From positions 1 through 64,000 of the forward strand of contig CAZIUL010000012.1 of the NCBI GenBank assembly GCA_964542475.1: 64,000 nucleotides of DNA, read 5' to 3'. Every line of letters begins with the position of its first letter. Position 1 is the stretch's first letter. A program made the translations under genes and the position numbers. Positions 54,104 to 62,582 of the stretch are shown piece by piece. The notes beneath the pieces were generated by a model. The model was not told the origin of the DNA, searched no databases, and was given only the letters and a program-made list of their open reading frames with translations. This DNA is from CAZIUL01 sp964542475. Lineage in GTDB: Bacteria; Planctomycetota; B15-G4; CAYZWU01.

Positions 54104-57100
54104 ATGTTCTGTTTCACGAATAAAGTTCTGTGTTGCCTGGTGTGTGTTGCCGCGTGCACAGGTTTTGCGTGGTGCGCTGATCCTTTGGAAGAGGTTGAAA
54201 AAAACGAGCCGCAGCCACAAGCGCAGGAGCAGCCTTCCCAGGACGCTGAAACCGCGTTCGAAGAGGCAAGGATTCTGGAGAAGGTGGAGCGCAGCTACGA
54301 AAAAGCGCTCGAAGCCTACAACAAGCTCCTGCTCATCGAAAAGAACAGTTCTCCTGAAACGATCGAAAAGGCCGGCCTCGGATCCGCGCGCTGCCTCATG
54401 AAGCTCGGGCGCTACGAAGAAGCCCGGGCACATTTGAAGGGGATCCTCAACCGCTCCCCCATCTCAGAGGATACCAGGAAAACAGTGGAAGATCTCCTGG
54501 TCTCGGTGAGGAACCTCGGGAGCAAAGACCGCCCGGACACCGCATCGTCCGTGGACAACCTGGTTTGGCAGCTCCTGGATGCCGCGTCAAGCACCGATGA
54601 AAAACGGGCGGCAACCGCTACCGACGAGGTTGCCAAGATGGGAAAGATGGCGGTGCCCGCGCTCATCGAAGCTGCCAGGGACAGGGAGTACTTTCGCTCG
54701 GTTACCGCGTTCGACATCCTGTCCCGGATCGGAGGCGAGGAGGCGCTTGCCTTCATGATGCGCTGCACCGCGGACCCTGATCCGGTTCTCAGGAAGCGCT
54801 GTTTGGACGGGTTTATCAGGCTGTATACAACTAGCCACTCCAAAACCGGAATGACGCCGGTTTTAATCCGCTTTCTACAGGACGAGGAGGAATCCTTCGT
54901 ACTTGCTGCTCTGAAATGGCTTGGGGCTGTAAACAGCTCATACTTCGGGGAACTGCCCGAAAAAATGCTGGCGGACCTGGTCCTGAACATCGAGAAGCTG
55001 TGTTCGCTGGAAACTGATGCTGTGAGCAAAGAAGCCGTCGAATGCGCATGGAGAATGGTGAAATTGGGGGAAAAAACCCCTTTTGAAAGGCTCCCGGTCG
55101 AGATCATGAGCAGGCTCGTTGAGGAGCGGTTGGATCACTACGCAACAGAGGACGATTTGAAATCGGATCAGGTCCAGCATCTCTCACTCACAATTGATAT
55201 GGCATCTATCCTTGGATCGTTGTACGGCCGGGAACACCTTCTGGAACAGGCAGCAGGCTTCTGGCCTTTTCGGAACATGTACTACGAAGCCGGAAACTCG
55301 AAACGGTTCGAGATCATGGACCAGGCAATGAAAGTTGCCTGCCTCCTGCCTCCGGAAAAGCTGGCCAAGATTTTGGAGGAGATCATCGCTGCAAAGGACA
55401 GCGACGCAATCATGAGCTTCGGTGTGGTTCGTCCAACACCCAGCACCTTTTATTCCCTGCCCGAAGAAACACAGTGCAGGTATCTGAGGAGCTGGGCAAG
55501 CTCTGGAAGGCTCAAAACCGGGCAGTGGTCTGGCCGCAGCACGGAAACAAGTCGGATTTACAACAACAGGAGCTGTACCGCACAATGCTGGGCAGCGCTC
55601 GTTGAAGGCGCGCTCGAAAACCCCGAGCCCAAGTTCGGGAAAGAGGTCATGGGCAGGCTCAACATGGACTCCATCCCCGTGCCTTTCGAACCCTGCGTGC
55701 TAGAAGCGCTCCACCAATGGAGCGCGCACCCGGATCCAGCGATTGTATACGGATTTTTGTATGCTTTGGGAAAGCTTATAAACGACAACAAGATAGATCC
55801 CGGTCTCAAAGGCGCGTTCCAGCTCATGGACAGGGTCATCAGCTCGATGAAGGAGCCGATCGTCATGCAGCGGAAATGGATCGGCAACGAGTTCAGGTAC
55901 AATGTCTATGATCCGACATCTGGTGGATTCTACACACCGCACGATAAAGTATTGTACCATCTACAGCAGTGCACCTACAGCTGCTTCAGGATGGGTGATC
56001 TGCACGAGTTTGAGAGATGGGTGTCGAGCCACAGCCTCGAGCCGCCCGGTTTTACAGATCTCCTGGTCTCAAACGCCTCCCTGATGCAGAGCCTCATCGG
56101 AAGGGACCCTGATTTCATAATCAGCTTGTGGGAGCGCATGTCCCCGCTTGCAAGAGAAGCCCTGTTCGAATCGCTCCAGAGGATTGTCTCCAGTAATGTT
56201 AGGCACTTAGATAGCTCAGCCGAATGGCTTCCCCCGCTGGTGACAGCTCTTCTCAAGGACTGGGAATGCGACGAGGAATGGTTCGAACGCAGCCTAATCA
56301 AGATATCAAGTGTCCTATACAGCCTGAACGATCCAGCGCTTTCAAAATGGACACAAAAAGCCGTGCTTGTCTTCTTGAACACGCCCAAGCTGCACCTCAA
56401 GCAGAACGAGATCTCCATGATGATGGAGCTGATCAAAGGCATTGATCCCGAGCTCGAGGGCGCACAGGAGCTGATCCCGGCATGGTTCGAGAAGATCTCC
56501 TCGGCAATCATCGAAAAGCACGGTCTCCCGTTCAGACACATTGTCATGGCCTCTCCCAAGACACTGTCGAGCGCCCTGGAATGGCTGACAATGGAAGAGT
56601 ACGGCCCGTTCTTCAAGAAGAAGCTGGTCGACATGATCCTGGACCGGAACGAGGGAAGCCCCGCGTTTTACAGCGAACCCGGGCTGGATGCGGCGCTGTG
56701 CAGGATCTGGCCCCGCCTGGATGCAAAAACGCGGAACACGGTATTGACCAAGATGACGGAGTCAAACGGCGCATGGAAAGCCGGCACCGGCCTCTGGATA
56801 CACATAATCAAGGATCAGGAGGCCCATCCGGTTCACAGGCACATGGCATTCGCGGTGCTCCTTGCTTCAAACGATGTGGATGTCCTGGAACCAGTGCTCG
56901 ATTACATGAGAACGCTCGGGCCGGGCGAGGCGGAGGGAGTACTCGATGAAGTTCGGACCGAGCACTATTATATTTCACGGTTCACTAGCGATATACTTAG
57001 GCTTTTCCCCTTCAAAAGTGGTTATTTGAATACAAGTGAGGGAGTAAATCTCACACCATTCCCGTCCCAGGAGTTTCTCCAACCCCTGTGTCTGGGAATC

Positions 57101-57874
57101 ATGTCCCTGCCGGAGTTTCAGCCTAAATTGGCAAGGATTGCGGTCCAGGTGTTTGAAGTGAACAGCGATACTGACCTCGGCCCGGCCCTGAAAGCCCTGC
57201 GCAAGCCCATGGAAGGCATGCACAAGGCGACAATCTTCGCTCAGGTTATCTCCTACATGCTGAAAGACCGCCTGGCAGAGAGCATGAACCGCAGCAGACA
57301 TGAAGAGCTTGCTCCTGTGCCAGAGGAGGCGCTCGACCTGTTAAAAGACGCTCTGAATGGAGAGCTCCCCTCAGCGGATCCGGCGGATGTCGAGAAGCAG
57401 GCCATCTCCCTGATCGGAAGACTTCGCGTTGTAAGCCTGATGCACAGGGTAGGGGAGATTGCCCTGGAGGGCCAAAGCTACAACTCCAGGGCAGCGGCCG
57501 TTTCCTGCCTGGGCAGGTTTCACAGCCCGGAGGTTGTGCCCTTTCTTCTGGAATGTTTCAAAGACGAAAACAAGAGCGTGCGCGACGAGGCACGCGACAT
57601 CCTCGATCGCATGCGCGAGTACAAGGAGCAGAAGGAGACATGGGCAGCTTACGTGGATGGAAAGGCCTTGGGCATGGAATCGAAGTCGCCCGGCGCGGCA
57701 CTGGTCGAGATGCTCAGCAAGGATGACCCTGAGGTGAGGCTTTATGCGATCAAGGCGCTGGGCAAGCTGGCCGAACCGTCCACCCTGCCGGTGCTGGTCA
57801 AGATAATGTCAGAGGGCACAAAGGAGGAGCGGGCCGCTGTCAAGTCGGCGATCGATGCCATTATCGAGGAATAA
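54104..57874 (+). CDS. Exported HEAT/TPR-repeat protein
   Basis: The 1256-residue protein starts MFCFTNKVLCCLVCVAACTG, a signal peptide. A TPR-like stretch (AFEEARILEKVERSYEKALE and YEEARAHLKGILNRS, about 50-130) precedes HEAT units such as AVPALIEAARDREYFRSVTA. The middle is a long alpha-helical solenoid without recognisable catalytic motifs. The last 120 residues are two clear HEAT repeats (AAAVSCLGRFHSPEVVPFLL; RLYAIKALGKLAEPSTLPVL). The ATG at 54104 has ggagg 8 bases upstream; the frame is open to 54089. It is probably an extracytoplasmic protein-binding scaffold. A hairpin follows the stop. Confidence 0.8.
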   Translation: MFCFTNKVLCCLVCVAACTGFAWCADPLEEVEKNEPQPQAQEQPSQDAETAFEEARILEKVERSYEKALEAYNKLLLIEKNSSPETIEKAGLGSARCLMKLGRYEEARAHLKGILNRSPISEDTRKTVEDLLVSVRNLGSKDRPDTASSVDNLVWQLLDAASSTDEKRAATATDEVAKMGKMAVPALIEAARDREYFRSVTAFDILSRIGGEEALAFMMRCTADPDPVLRKRCLDGFIRLYTTSHSKTGMTPVLIRFLQDEEESFVLAALKWLGAVNSSYFGELPEKMLADLVLNIEKLCSLETDAVSKEAVECAWRMVKLGEKTPFERLPVEIMSRLVEERLDHYATEDDLKSDQVQHLSLTIDMASILGSLYGREHLLEQAAGFWPFRNMYYEAGNSKRFEIMDQAMKVACLLPPEKLAKILEEIIAAKDSDAIMSFGVVRPTPSTFYSLPEETQCRYLRSWASSGRLKTGQWSGRSTETSRIYNNRSCTAQCWAALVEGALENPEPKFGKEVMGRLNMDSIPVPFEPCVLEALHQWSAHPDPAIVYGFLYALGKLINDNKIDPGLKGAFQLMDRVISSMKEPIVMQRKWIGNEFRYNVYDPTSGGFYTPHDKVLYHLQQCTYSCFRMGDLHEFERWVSSHSLEPPGFTDLLVSNASLMQSLIGRDPDFIISLWERMSPLAREALFESLQRIVSSNVRHLDSSAEWLPPLVTALLKDWECDEEWFERSLIKISSVLYSLNDPALSKWTQKAVLVFLNTPKLHLKQNEISMMMELIKGIDPELEGAQELIPAWFEKISSAIIEKHGLPFRHIVMASPKTLSSALEWLTMEEYGPFFKKKLVDMILDRNEGSPAFYSEPGLDAALCRIWPRLDAKTRNTVLTKMTESNGAWKAGTGLWIHIIKDQEAHPVHRHMAFAVLLASNDVDVLEPVLDYMRTLGPGEAEGVLDEVRTEHYYISRFTSDILRLFPFKSGYLNTSEGVNLTPFPSQEFLQPLCLGIMSLPEFQPKLARIAVQVFEVNSDTDLGPALKALRKPMEGMHKATIFAQVISYMLKDRLAESMNRSRHEELAPVPEEALDLLKDALNGELPSADPADVEKQAISLIGRLRVVSLMHRVGEIALEGQSYNSRAAAVSCLGRFHSPEVVPFLLECFKDENKSVRDEARDILDRMREYKEQKETWAAYVDGKALGMESKSPGAALVEMLSKDDPEVRLYAIKALGKLAEPSTLPVLVKIMSEGTKEERAAVKSAIDAIIEE

Positions 57875-57890
57875 AGCGGGCGGGCAGGCC

Positions 57891-57918
57891 GGGGGGCGCA
57901 CCTGTGTGTGCGCCCCCC
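57891..57918 (+). terminator. Strong hairpin after the HEAT/TPR gene
   Basis: An 11-base stem (ggggggcgcac pairing with gtgcgcccccc) encloses a 6-base loop. It begins 17 bases after the stop codon. A T-run is lacking, so it may end or protect the transcript rather than act as a classic terminator. Confidence 0.5.
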
Positions 57919-57950
57919 GTGAATGCATTGTTTAACGGGTTAACGGGGAT

Positions 57951-58005
57951 AAACCGTCCGCCGAAAGAGGGCGGACACGTAGGTCCGCCCCTACTTCTTT
58001 TTAGC
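57951..58005. repeat. 55-base sequence repeated on both sides of the N gap
   Basis: The 55 bases before the gap are identical to those at 58106-58160. They include two hairpins (gtccgcc/ggcggac and ggcggac/gtccgcc) and the last codons of the downstream minus-strand gene. Exact identity at both contig ends suggests an assembly overlap of 55 bases. Confidence 0.9.
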
Positions 58006-58105
58006 NNNNNNNNNNNNNNNNNNNNNNNNNNNNNNNNNNNNNNNNNNNNNNNNNNNNNNNNNNNNNNNNNNNNNNNNNNNNNNNNNNNNNNNNNNNNNNN
58101 NNNNN
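58006..58105. other. Assembly gap (100 Ns) between identical 55-mers
   Basis: The 100 Ns are flanked on both sides by the same 55 bases (57951-58005 and 58106-58160). The contigs probably join at that 55-mer, so the real distance may be zero and no sequence may be missing. A collapsed repeat is the alternative. Confidence 0.9.
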
Positions 58106-58145
58106 AAACCGTCCGCCGAAAGAGGGCGGACACGTAGGTCCGCCC

Positions 58146-60413
58146 CTACTTCTTTTTAGCTATGTCGTCGCCGCTTCCCTGCTCATCGATTCCGTTCGGG
58201 CCTGATGACCAGACCATGTATCCGCTACCGGACTTGGTGTAGTGATAGGGGTTTCCCCACGGGTCGATCGGCAGCTTGTCAGCCTTGTAGATACCGTCCG
58301 GCCAGTCATCAGTGGGCTTCAGAAGCTCTTCCAGGCTGGGCGGGTACATGTCGTTGTTCTCGATCTTGTAGATGAAACAGGCGTTCGACAGCCCGGCGAG
58401 GTCTGAGCGCACCTCCGCTTCCATGAGCGCGCCTTCATCGATTTCAGACTCGTCGAAACTTATAAGGGCTTCGTCAGGAGCTTGTATCGCCGTCATAAGG
58501 TAGTCGCCTACAACACAGCCTGTCATTGCGAGGATATCAAAGGTGTACTGAAGCATCTCGCAGCCGAGAGGCCCGCACGAGCGGCTTCTGGTCACGCCGT
58601 CACCTTCCAGAACCGAAACCGTAACCGAGCTGAAAAGGTGCGATGCAATGCAGTCGGCGGTCGGAAGAAGCTGGAGATCCACGGGGAGCTCCACATCAGG
58701 CGGCAGGGCCATGGTCAGCATGGGAACAGACATGGCGATCTGGTTGTAGCTTGAGGAAAACACCGACTTGACCTTGCTGTACTTGACCGATACCACCGGT
58801 TTACCTTCGGCCAGCCTGGAGTACAGCGATGTAAAATCTTCATTGTCCATTATGCAACCCTTGCTTGCCTTGTGGTGCTTTATCATCTTTTTCACGTCAT
58901 CTAACTGGAGCCCGAACGCCAGGTAGTCACCCACCCTCGAAAAACATGGCATCATCATGGGAACCTGGGCAAACTGGAAATAATGGATATCCTGGCCGTC
59001 GTAAGGTATCGAGGTGAAGGTCACCTGTGAAGAAACCTCCGGGTTCATGTTGCTGAGGCCGTCAAAGATCGCTTTCAAGGTGCCGGTGAACTTGTCGTAG
59101 TCCTTTACTTCGACGAGCAGATTGAATGAGGGCATCATCATTCCCATGGAGGAAGCCTCCTGGCTATAGATGATTGCGCTGGTTCCGAGCTGGCCGAGTA
59201 CATCGCGGCGGATGTCTATCGGATCATCGTCCGTGCCCGCGCTCATCGCCTCGAAAAACCCTTTCATCCCCATCTGCATCTCCTCGTACATTTCCTCGTC
59301 AGCGGATTGGATCATATCCATGGTCAGATCCCAGGCCGCGGCCAGATCAGCCCTGAAGATGCTGAAGCTGACAGCGTCCTTCGGAACCGCCTGGAAATGC
59401 TTATCGGTCAGCGGAATCGAAGGGAAGATCGAAAGGAATCCTGTTGGATCACCGCTTGCGCGGTGTATTGCCTCCGCGTGAGCCACACCGTTTTTTGAGA
59501 GGCCGCGGCCGATGATGGAGCCGAGAGATAATAATCCGCTTTTCTCCGCGATGAGATCAACCTTGCCGATATCGTCCGCATCTCCGTTCATCATGATGGC
59601 CATTTTGATCCCATCCTTCACGAGCGAAGCAATACCCTGCATGTTCATGTAAAAGTCCACGCTCCCCTTTTCATCGAGGTTGAAGGAGCTGTCCAGGGCT
59701 GCATAGCCTTTCGCGCCGGCTAAAGAGTCATCCCTTTTGCCTGAATGAAGATCGATCATGGCCTGCATGGAGGTCTCGCTGTACGAGACAACCAGCATGT
59801 CATCCAAGCGGAAGAAGAACACGTAAAACGGCAGGGGAATGTCCTTCGCGCTCAGCTTTTCGTACTCCACGCCGTTGTACCCGCTTTTTTCGAAAACAAC
59901 CTCCTGGCCCTGGGATTTCACGAGGTTCGGGACAAAGCTCTTGATGATGGCCAGGGGATCGCCGTCTCCCTCGAACGAAAGGCCTATCGCAACCCCGACA
60001 TCAGGGATAGGCGGGTCCTGGGCTTCCTCGTCCATGGGTGGAAGTGTTACATGCGTGAGTGCGAAAAAGACTCGTGAAAGGTCAAGATCAAGAAGCGAAT
60101 CGAGATCATCCCCAAGGCCTTCACCTTGCGCGGAGAGCATCTCTTTATAGAATCCGATCTTGCTTTCCAGGTATTCCTTGGGTTTCTTGAGGAACTCGAC
60201 GACCTCTTCCTCGGCAAGGATCTTTTCGAGCGGCATGGACTGGGCGTACTTCTTGTACAACCCGTAGTCGTCTATGCTGAAGTAGAGAAGGGTATCTCGC
60301 GGCAGGAGCTTGTCAGTGCTTGTCGATGCCCGCTCCTGAGCAACTGATACTCCCTGAAACGACAGAAAAAACGCGGCACAGAAAACGAATGCCAGGGCAA
60401 TGGTAGACCTCAT
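58146..60413 (-). CDS. DUF3352-like exported protein with pseudopilin-like C-terminus
   Basis: The 755-residue protein starts MRSTIALAFVFCAAFFLSF, a signal peptide, with aaggag upstream of the ATG. Its body (residues about 30-670) resembles DUF3352-type proteins, with LLPRDTLLYFSIDDYGLYKKY near 37 and repeated lipid-like beta/alpha segments. The last 60 residues (NNDMYPPSLEELLKPTDDWP and DPWGNPYHYTKSGSGYMVWS) resemble the C-terminus of type II secretion major pseudopilins (GspG). The stop lies inside the repeated 55-mer. No pilin-type N-terminal methylation helix is present, so this is a fusion or a tail borrowed from a pseudopilin. The role is unknown. Confidence 0.75.
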   Translation of the reverse strand: MRSTIALAFVFCAAFFLSFQGVSVAQERASTSTDKLLPRDTLLYFSIDDYGLYKKYAQSMPLEKILAEEEVVEFLKKPKEYLESKIGFYKEMLSAQGEGLGDDLDSLLDLDLSRVFFALTHVTLPPMDEEAQDPPIPDVGVAIGLSFEGDGDPLAIIKSFVPNLVKSQGQEVVFEKSGYNGVEYEKLSAKDIPLPFYVFFFRLDDMLVVSYSETSMQAMIDLHSGKRDDSLAGAKGYAALDSSFNLDEKGSVDFYMNMQGIASLVKDGIKMAIMMNGDADDIGKVDLIAEKSGLLSLGSIIGRGLSKNGVAHAEAIHRASGDPTGFLSIFPSIPLTDKHFQAVPKDAVSFSIFRADLAAAWDLTMDMIQSADEEMYEEMQMGMKGFFEAMSAGTDDDPIDIRRDVLGQLGTSAIIYSQEASSMGMMMPSFNLLVEVKDYDKFTGTLKAIFDGLSNMNPEVSSQVTFTSIPYDGQDIHYFQFAQVPMMMPCFSRVGDYLAFGLQLDDVKKMIKHHKASKGCIMDNEDFTSLYSRLAEGKPVVSVKYSKVKSVFSSSYNQIAMSVPMLTMALPPDVELPVDLQLLPTADCIASHLFSSVTVSVLEGDGVTRSRSCGPLGCEMLQYTFDILAMTGCVVGDYLMTAIQAPDEALISFDESEIDEGALMEAEVRSDLAGLSNACFIYKIENNDMYPPSLEELLKPTDDWPDGIYKADKLPIDPWGNPYHYTKSGSGYMVWSSGPNGIDEQGSGDDIAKKK

Positions 60414-60564
60414 AAAAAAACTCTCCTTAAACAGCCAGGTCTAGAAAAAAGTCAGGTAAAAATAGTTCTAATCAGGGGGTCGAAAGAGGTGCGCCCATAT
60501 TTCGTACTTCGATTTATATAGCATATGCCTTTAGTACACCAGAAAAAAGAAAAAAATGGTGCGC

Positions 60565-60586
60565 ATGTCAACACCGATGTTGACAT
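60565..60586. promoter_or_regulatory. Inverted repeat overlapping the -35 of the tatA promoter
   Basis: A perfect 9-base inverted repeat (atgtcaaca, spacer ccga, tgttgacat) is placed so that its right arm contains TTGACA (60580-60585). It is typical of a dimeric repressor operator. It lies between the divergent DUF3352-like and tatA genes, so it could control both. Confidence 0.6.
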
Positions 60587-60609
60587 CCTGAGCAAATTCA
60601 ATATATGCT
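60580..60609 (+). promoter_or_regulatory. Sigma-70-like promoter upstream of tatA
   Basis: A perfect TTGACA (60580-60585) is followed after 18 bases by TATGCT (60604-60609), which matches the -10 consensus at four of six positions. The -35 lies in the operator-like inverted repeat. Transcription would start near 60617. Confidence 0.55.
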
Positions 60610-60694
60610 ATATGTTTAGTGATTTTACAGTGTTAGGTTTTTCTCTGCCATAGATTACCGGTATTCTTCCATGGAATATTCATTTTTCATCCGG

Positions 60695-60952
60695 ATGGGG
60701 TTTCTGAACCTCGGGCCCTGGGAGATCATGGTCGTCATGTTGGTGGCTGTGATGCTCTTCGGCGGACGCCTGCCGAAGATTGCCCGCACCGTGGGCAAGG
60801 GGTTCTTCGATTTCAAGAAAAACATCAGGGACCTGCAGGATGAGGTCTACAGGCAGGATTACGACCCGCCCAAGGCGAGCCTGCCAAAGCACTACGCCCA
60901 CGATGAGCCGGATGACAACAAGACCCCGGAGGAGGACAAAAACGACGATTGA
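60695..60952 (+). CDS. tatA: Twin-arginine translocase subunit TatA/E
   Basis: The short protein (85 residues from the ATG at 60695, or 93 from 60671) starts MGFLNLGPWEIMVVML, with the PWEI residues of the TatA membrane helix, then FGGRLPKIARTVGKGFFDFKK, the amphipathic helix, and a highly charged, Asp/Lys-rich tail ending EEDKNDD. TatA forms the pore-type component that moves folded proteins across the cytoplasmic membrane. Neither start has a clear ribosome-binding site; 60695 gives the usual short lead before the PWEI motif. TatB and TatC are not in the window. The sulfatase-like gene follows 70 bases downstream on the same strand. Confidence 0.88.
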   Translation: MGFLNLGPWEIMVVMLVAVMLFGGRLPKIARTVGKGFFDFKKNIRDLQDEVYRQDYDPPKASLPKHYAHDEPDDNKTPEEDKNDD

Positions 60953-61022
60953 CCGGTTCTGTTCGCCGGAAAAAGATGTTTTCTCCGCGCCGTCACATCA
61001 ACCTGATTCCGGTGCTTCTCGA

Positions 61023-62582
61023 ATGAAACCAAAAAGCAGGAGCTTCCCAGCCGCTCTTTTGTGTGCGCTGAGGCTGAACTTTCCAACGCTTCAGCTCATC
61101 GCCTTGATTTTCGTTATTGTTTTCCCCATCGTTTCCTGCGGCCCCAGCGAAAAAGAGCGCCCGAACCTTGTCCTGGTTGTGTTTGATGCCTTGCGAGCGG
61201 ATCATGTTGGCGCGTACGGGTATGAAAAGCCCACCACGCCGAACCTGGACCGCCTCGCGCGGGACTCGATCCTGTTTTCCACTGCATACTCATCGGCAGC
61301 CTTCACGCTCCCGTCCATGGCAACGCTGTTCACATCGCTTGAACCGATGCGCCACGGGGTGCGCAGGCACCTTGACCCGGACAGGAGGGAGGACCGGCTC
61401 GATGAGCGCTTCAACACTTTGGCGGAAACCCTCCGGGAACAGGGCTATAGCACCGGAGCTGTTGTGTCCAACTCGCTCTTCCTCTTGAAGTGCGGCTTTG
61501 ACCAGGGGTTCGAAAGCTTCATTCCCGGCAGGAGAAGGGATGCGGGACCCACAACGGATGAAGCCATCGCATGGCTCAGGAAGCAGCAGCAGGAGAAGGA
61601 AGCTGAGGGAGAGTGTGAAGGAGAGGAGGGGCAGCCGTTTTTTCTCTGGGTTCACTACATCGATCCTCACTGGCCGTACGATGCGCCTCAGTCGTTCGAT
61701 CGCCCGTTTTCCCTTGAGGACAGGGGGCGGTTCCAGCGGCTGGTGCGTCGGTTCGAGCAGGGCCGCGTGCGAAGCGACGAGATCTACTTCGAGTGTCCGC
61801 TGGACGAGGACGGTCTCCAGCGGGGCATCGCTGAATACGACAACGAGATCGCTTACGCCGACCATCACTTCGGAAGGCTTCTTGAACACCTGGAAAAATC
61901 AGGGCTGTACGACAAAACTCTCGTGGCGGTTGTTTCAGACCACGGCGAAGCCATGGGCGAACACGGGCTTCATTTCGCGCACTCGTTCTTCCTGTACGAG
62001 GAGGTGGAGCGCGTGGTCATGACGATCAAGCCGCCCAAGGGGAAGGGTCGCGCATGCCGCGTGGATCACCCGGTCCGGCTGCTGGACTTCATGCCCACGG
62101 TGCTGCCGCTCCTGGGGATCGATGCGCGGGCATCTCACGAAGGGATCGATCTGGGCCCGCTCTGGATGGACAGGGAAAAAGCAGGGGCCGCCTCTTTTCC
62201 CGACCTGCCCATCTACGGAGAGACCGAACCGCGCTATGTAAACGCCGAGGGCAGGTTCAGGTACCCGGCCAGGAAAAGGGTTTTCATGGATGGAAACCAG
62301 GGCAAGTGGCGGATGCTCCGGTCCGGTAAGCACAAGCTGATCCTCATCCCGGGCGAGGGTGTCGAGCTCTACGATCTTGAGGCCGACCCATTGGAGAAGA
62401 ACAACATTGCTGAACAACAACCCGGCATTGTACGGGAGCTGAGCCGGACACTCGAGGCGGCGATCGAGCACGACAGGCAGGCGGCGGAGGTGCGTGGGCA
62501 CGGAGAAGGGGGCAGTGGCGGCGGGGCATTATCAGCCGACGAAAAAGAGGCGCTGGACCTGATCAGGGAGATGGGCTATTGA
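61023..62582 (+). CDS. Sulfatase-like (alkaline phosphatase superfamily) lipoprotein
   Basis: The 519-residue protein starts MKPKSRSFPA, with a hydrophobic segment and lipobox VSC (Cys39). The sulfatase fold is shown by NLVLVVFDALRADHVGAYGY (metal Asp at 55), the nucleophile region AAFTLPSMATL, and VVSDHGEAMGEHG near 300. Where true sulfatases have Cys or Ser (C/S-x-P-x-R) for formylglycine, this one has Thr95 and no Arg, so it is probably a phospho- or phosphonate-transferase or hydrolase type enzyme. The first residues have no good ribosome-binding site. Its stop overlaps the TTG of the next gene. Confidence 0.84.
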   Translation: MKPKSRSFPAALLCALRLNFPTLQLIALIFVIVFPIVSCGPSEKERPNLVLVVFDALRADHVGAYGYEKPTTPNLDRLARDSILFSTAYSSAAFTLPSMATLFTSLEPMRHGVRRHLDPDRREDRLDERFNTLAETLREQGYSTGAVVSNSLFLLKCGFDQGFESFIPGRRRDAGPTTDEAIAWLRKQQQEKEAEGECEGEEGQPFFLWVHYIDPHWPYDAPQSFDRPFSLEDRGRFQRLVRRFEQGRVRSDEIYFECPLDEDGLQRGIAEYDNEIAYADHHFGRLLEHLEKSGLYDKTLVAVVSDHGEAMGEHGLHFAHSFFLYEEVERVVMTIKPPKGKGRACRVDHPVRLLDFMPTVLPLLGIDARASHEGIDLGPLWMDREKAGAASFPDLPIYGETEPRYVNAEGRFRYPARKRVFMDGNQGKWRMLRSGKHKLILIPGEGVELYDLEADPLEKNNIAEQQPGIVRELSRTLEAAIEHDRQAAEVRGHGEGGSGGGALSADEKEALDLIREMGY

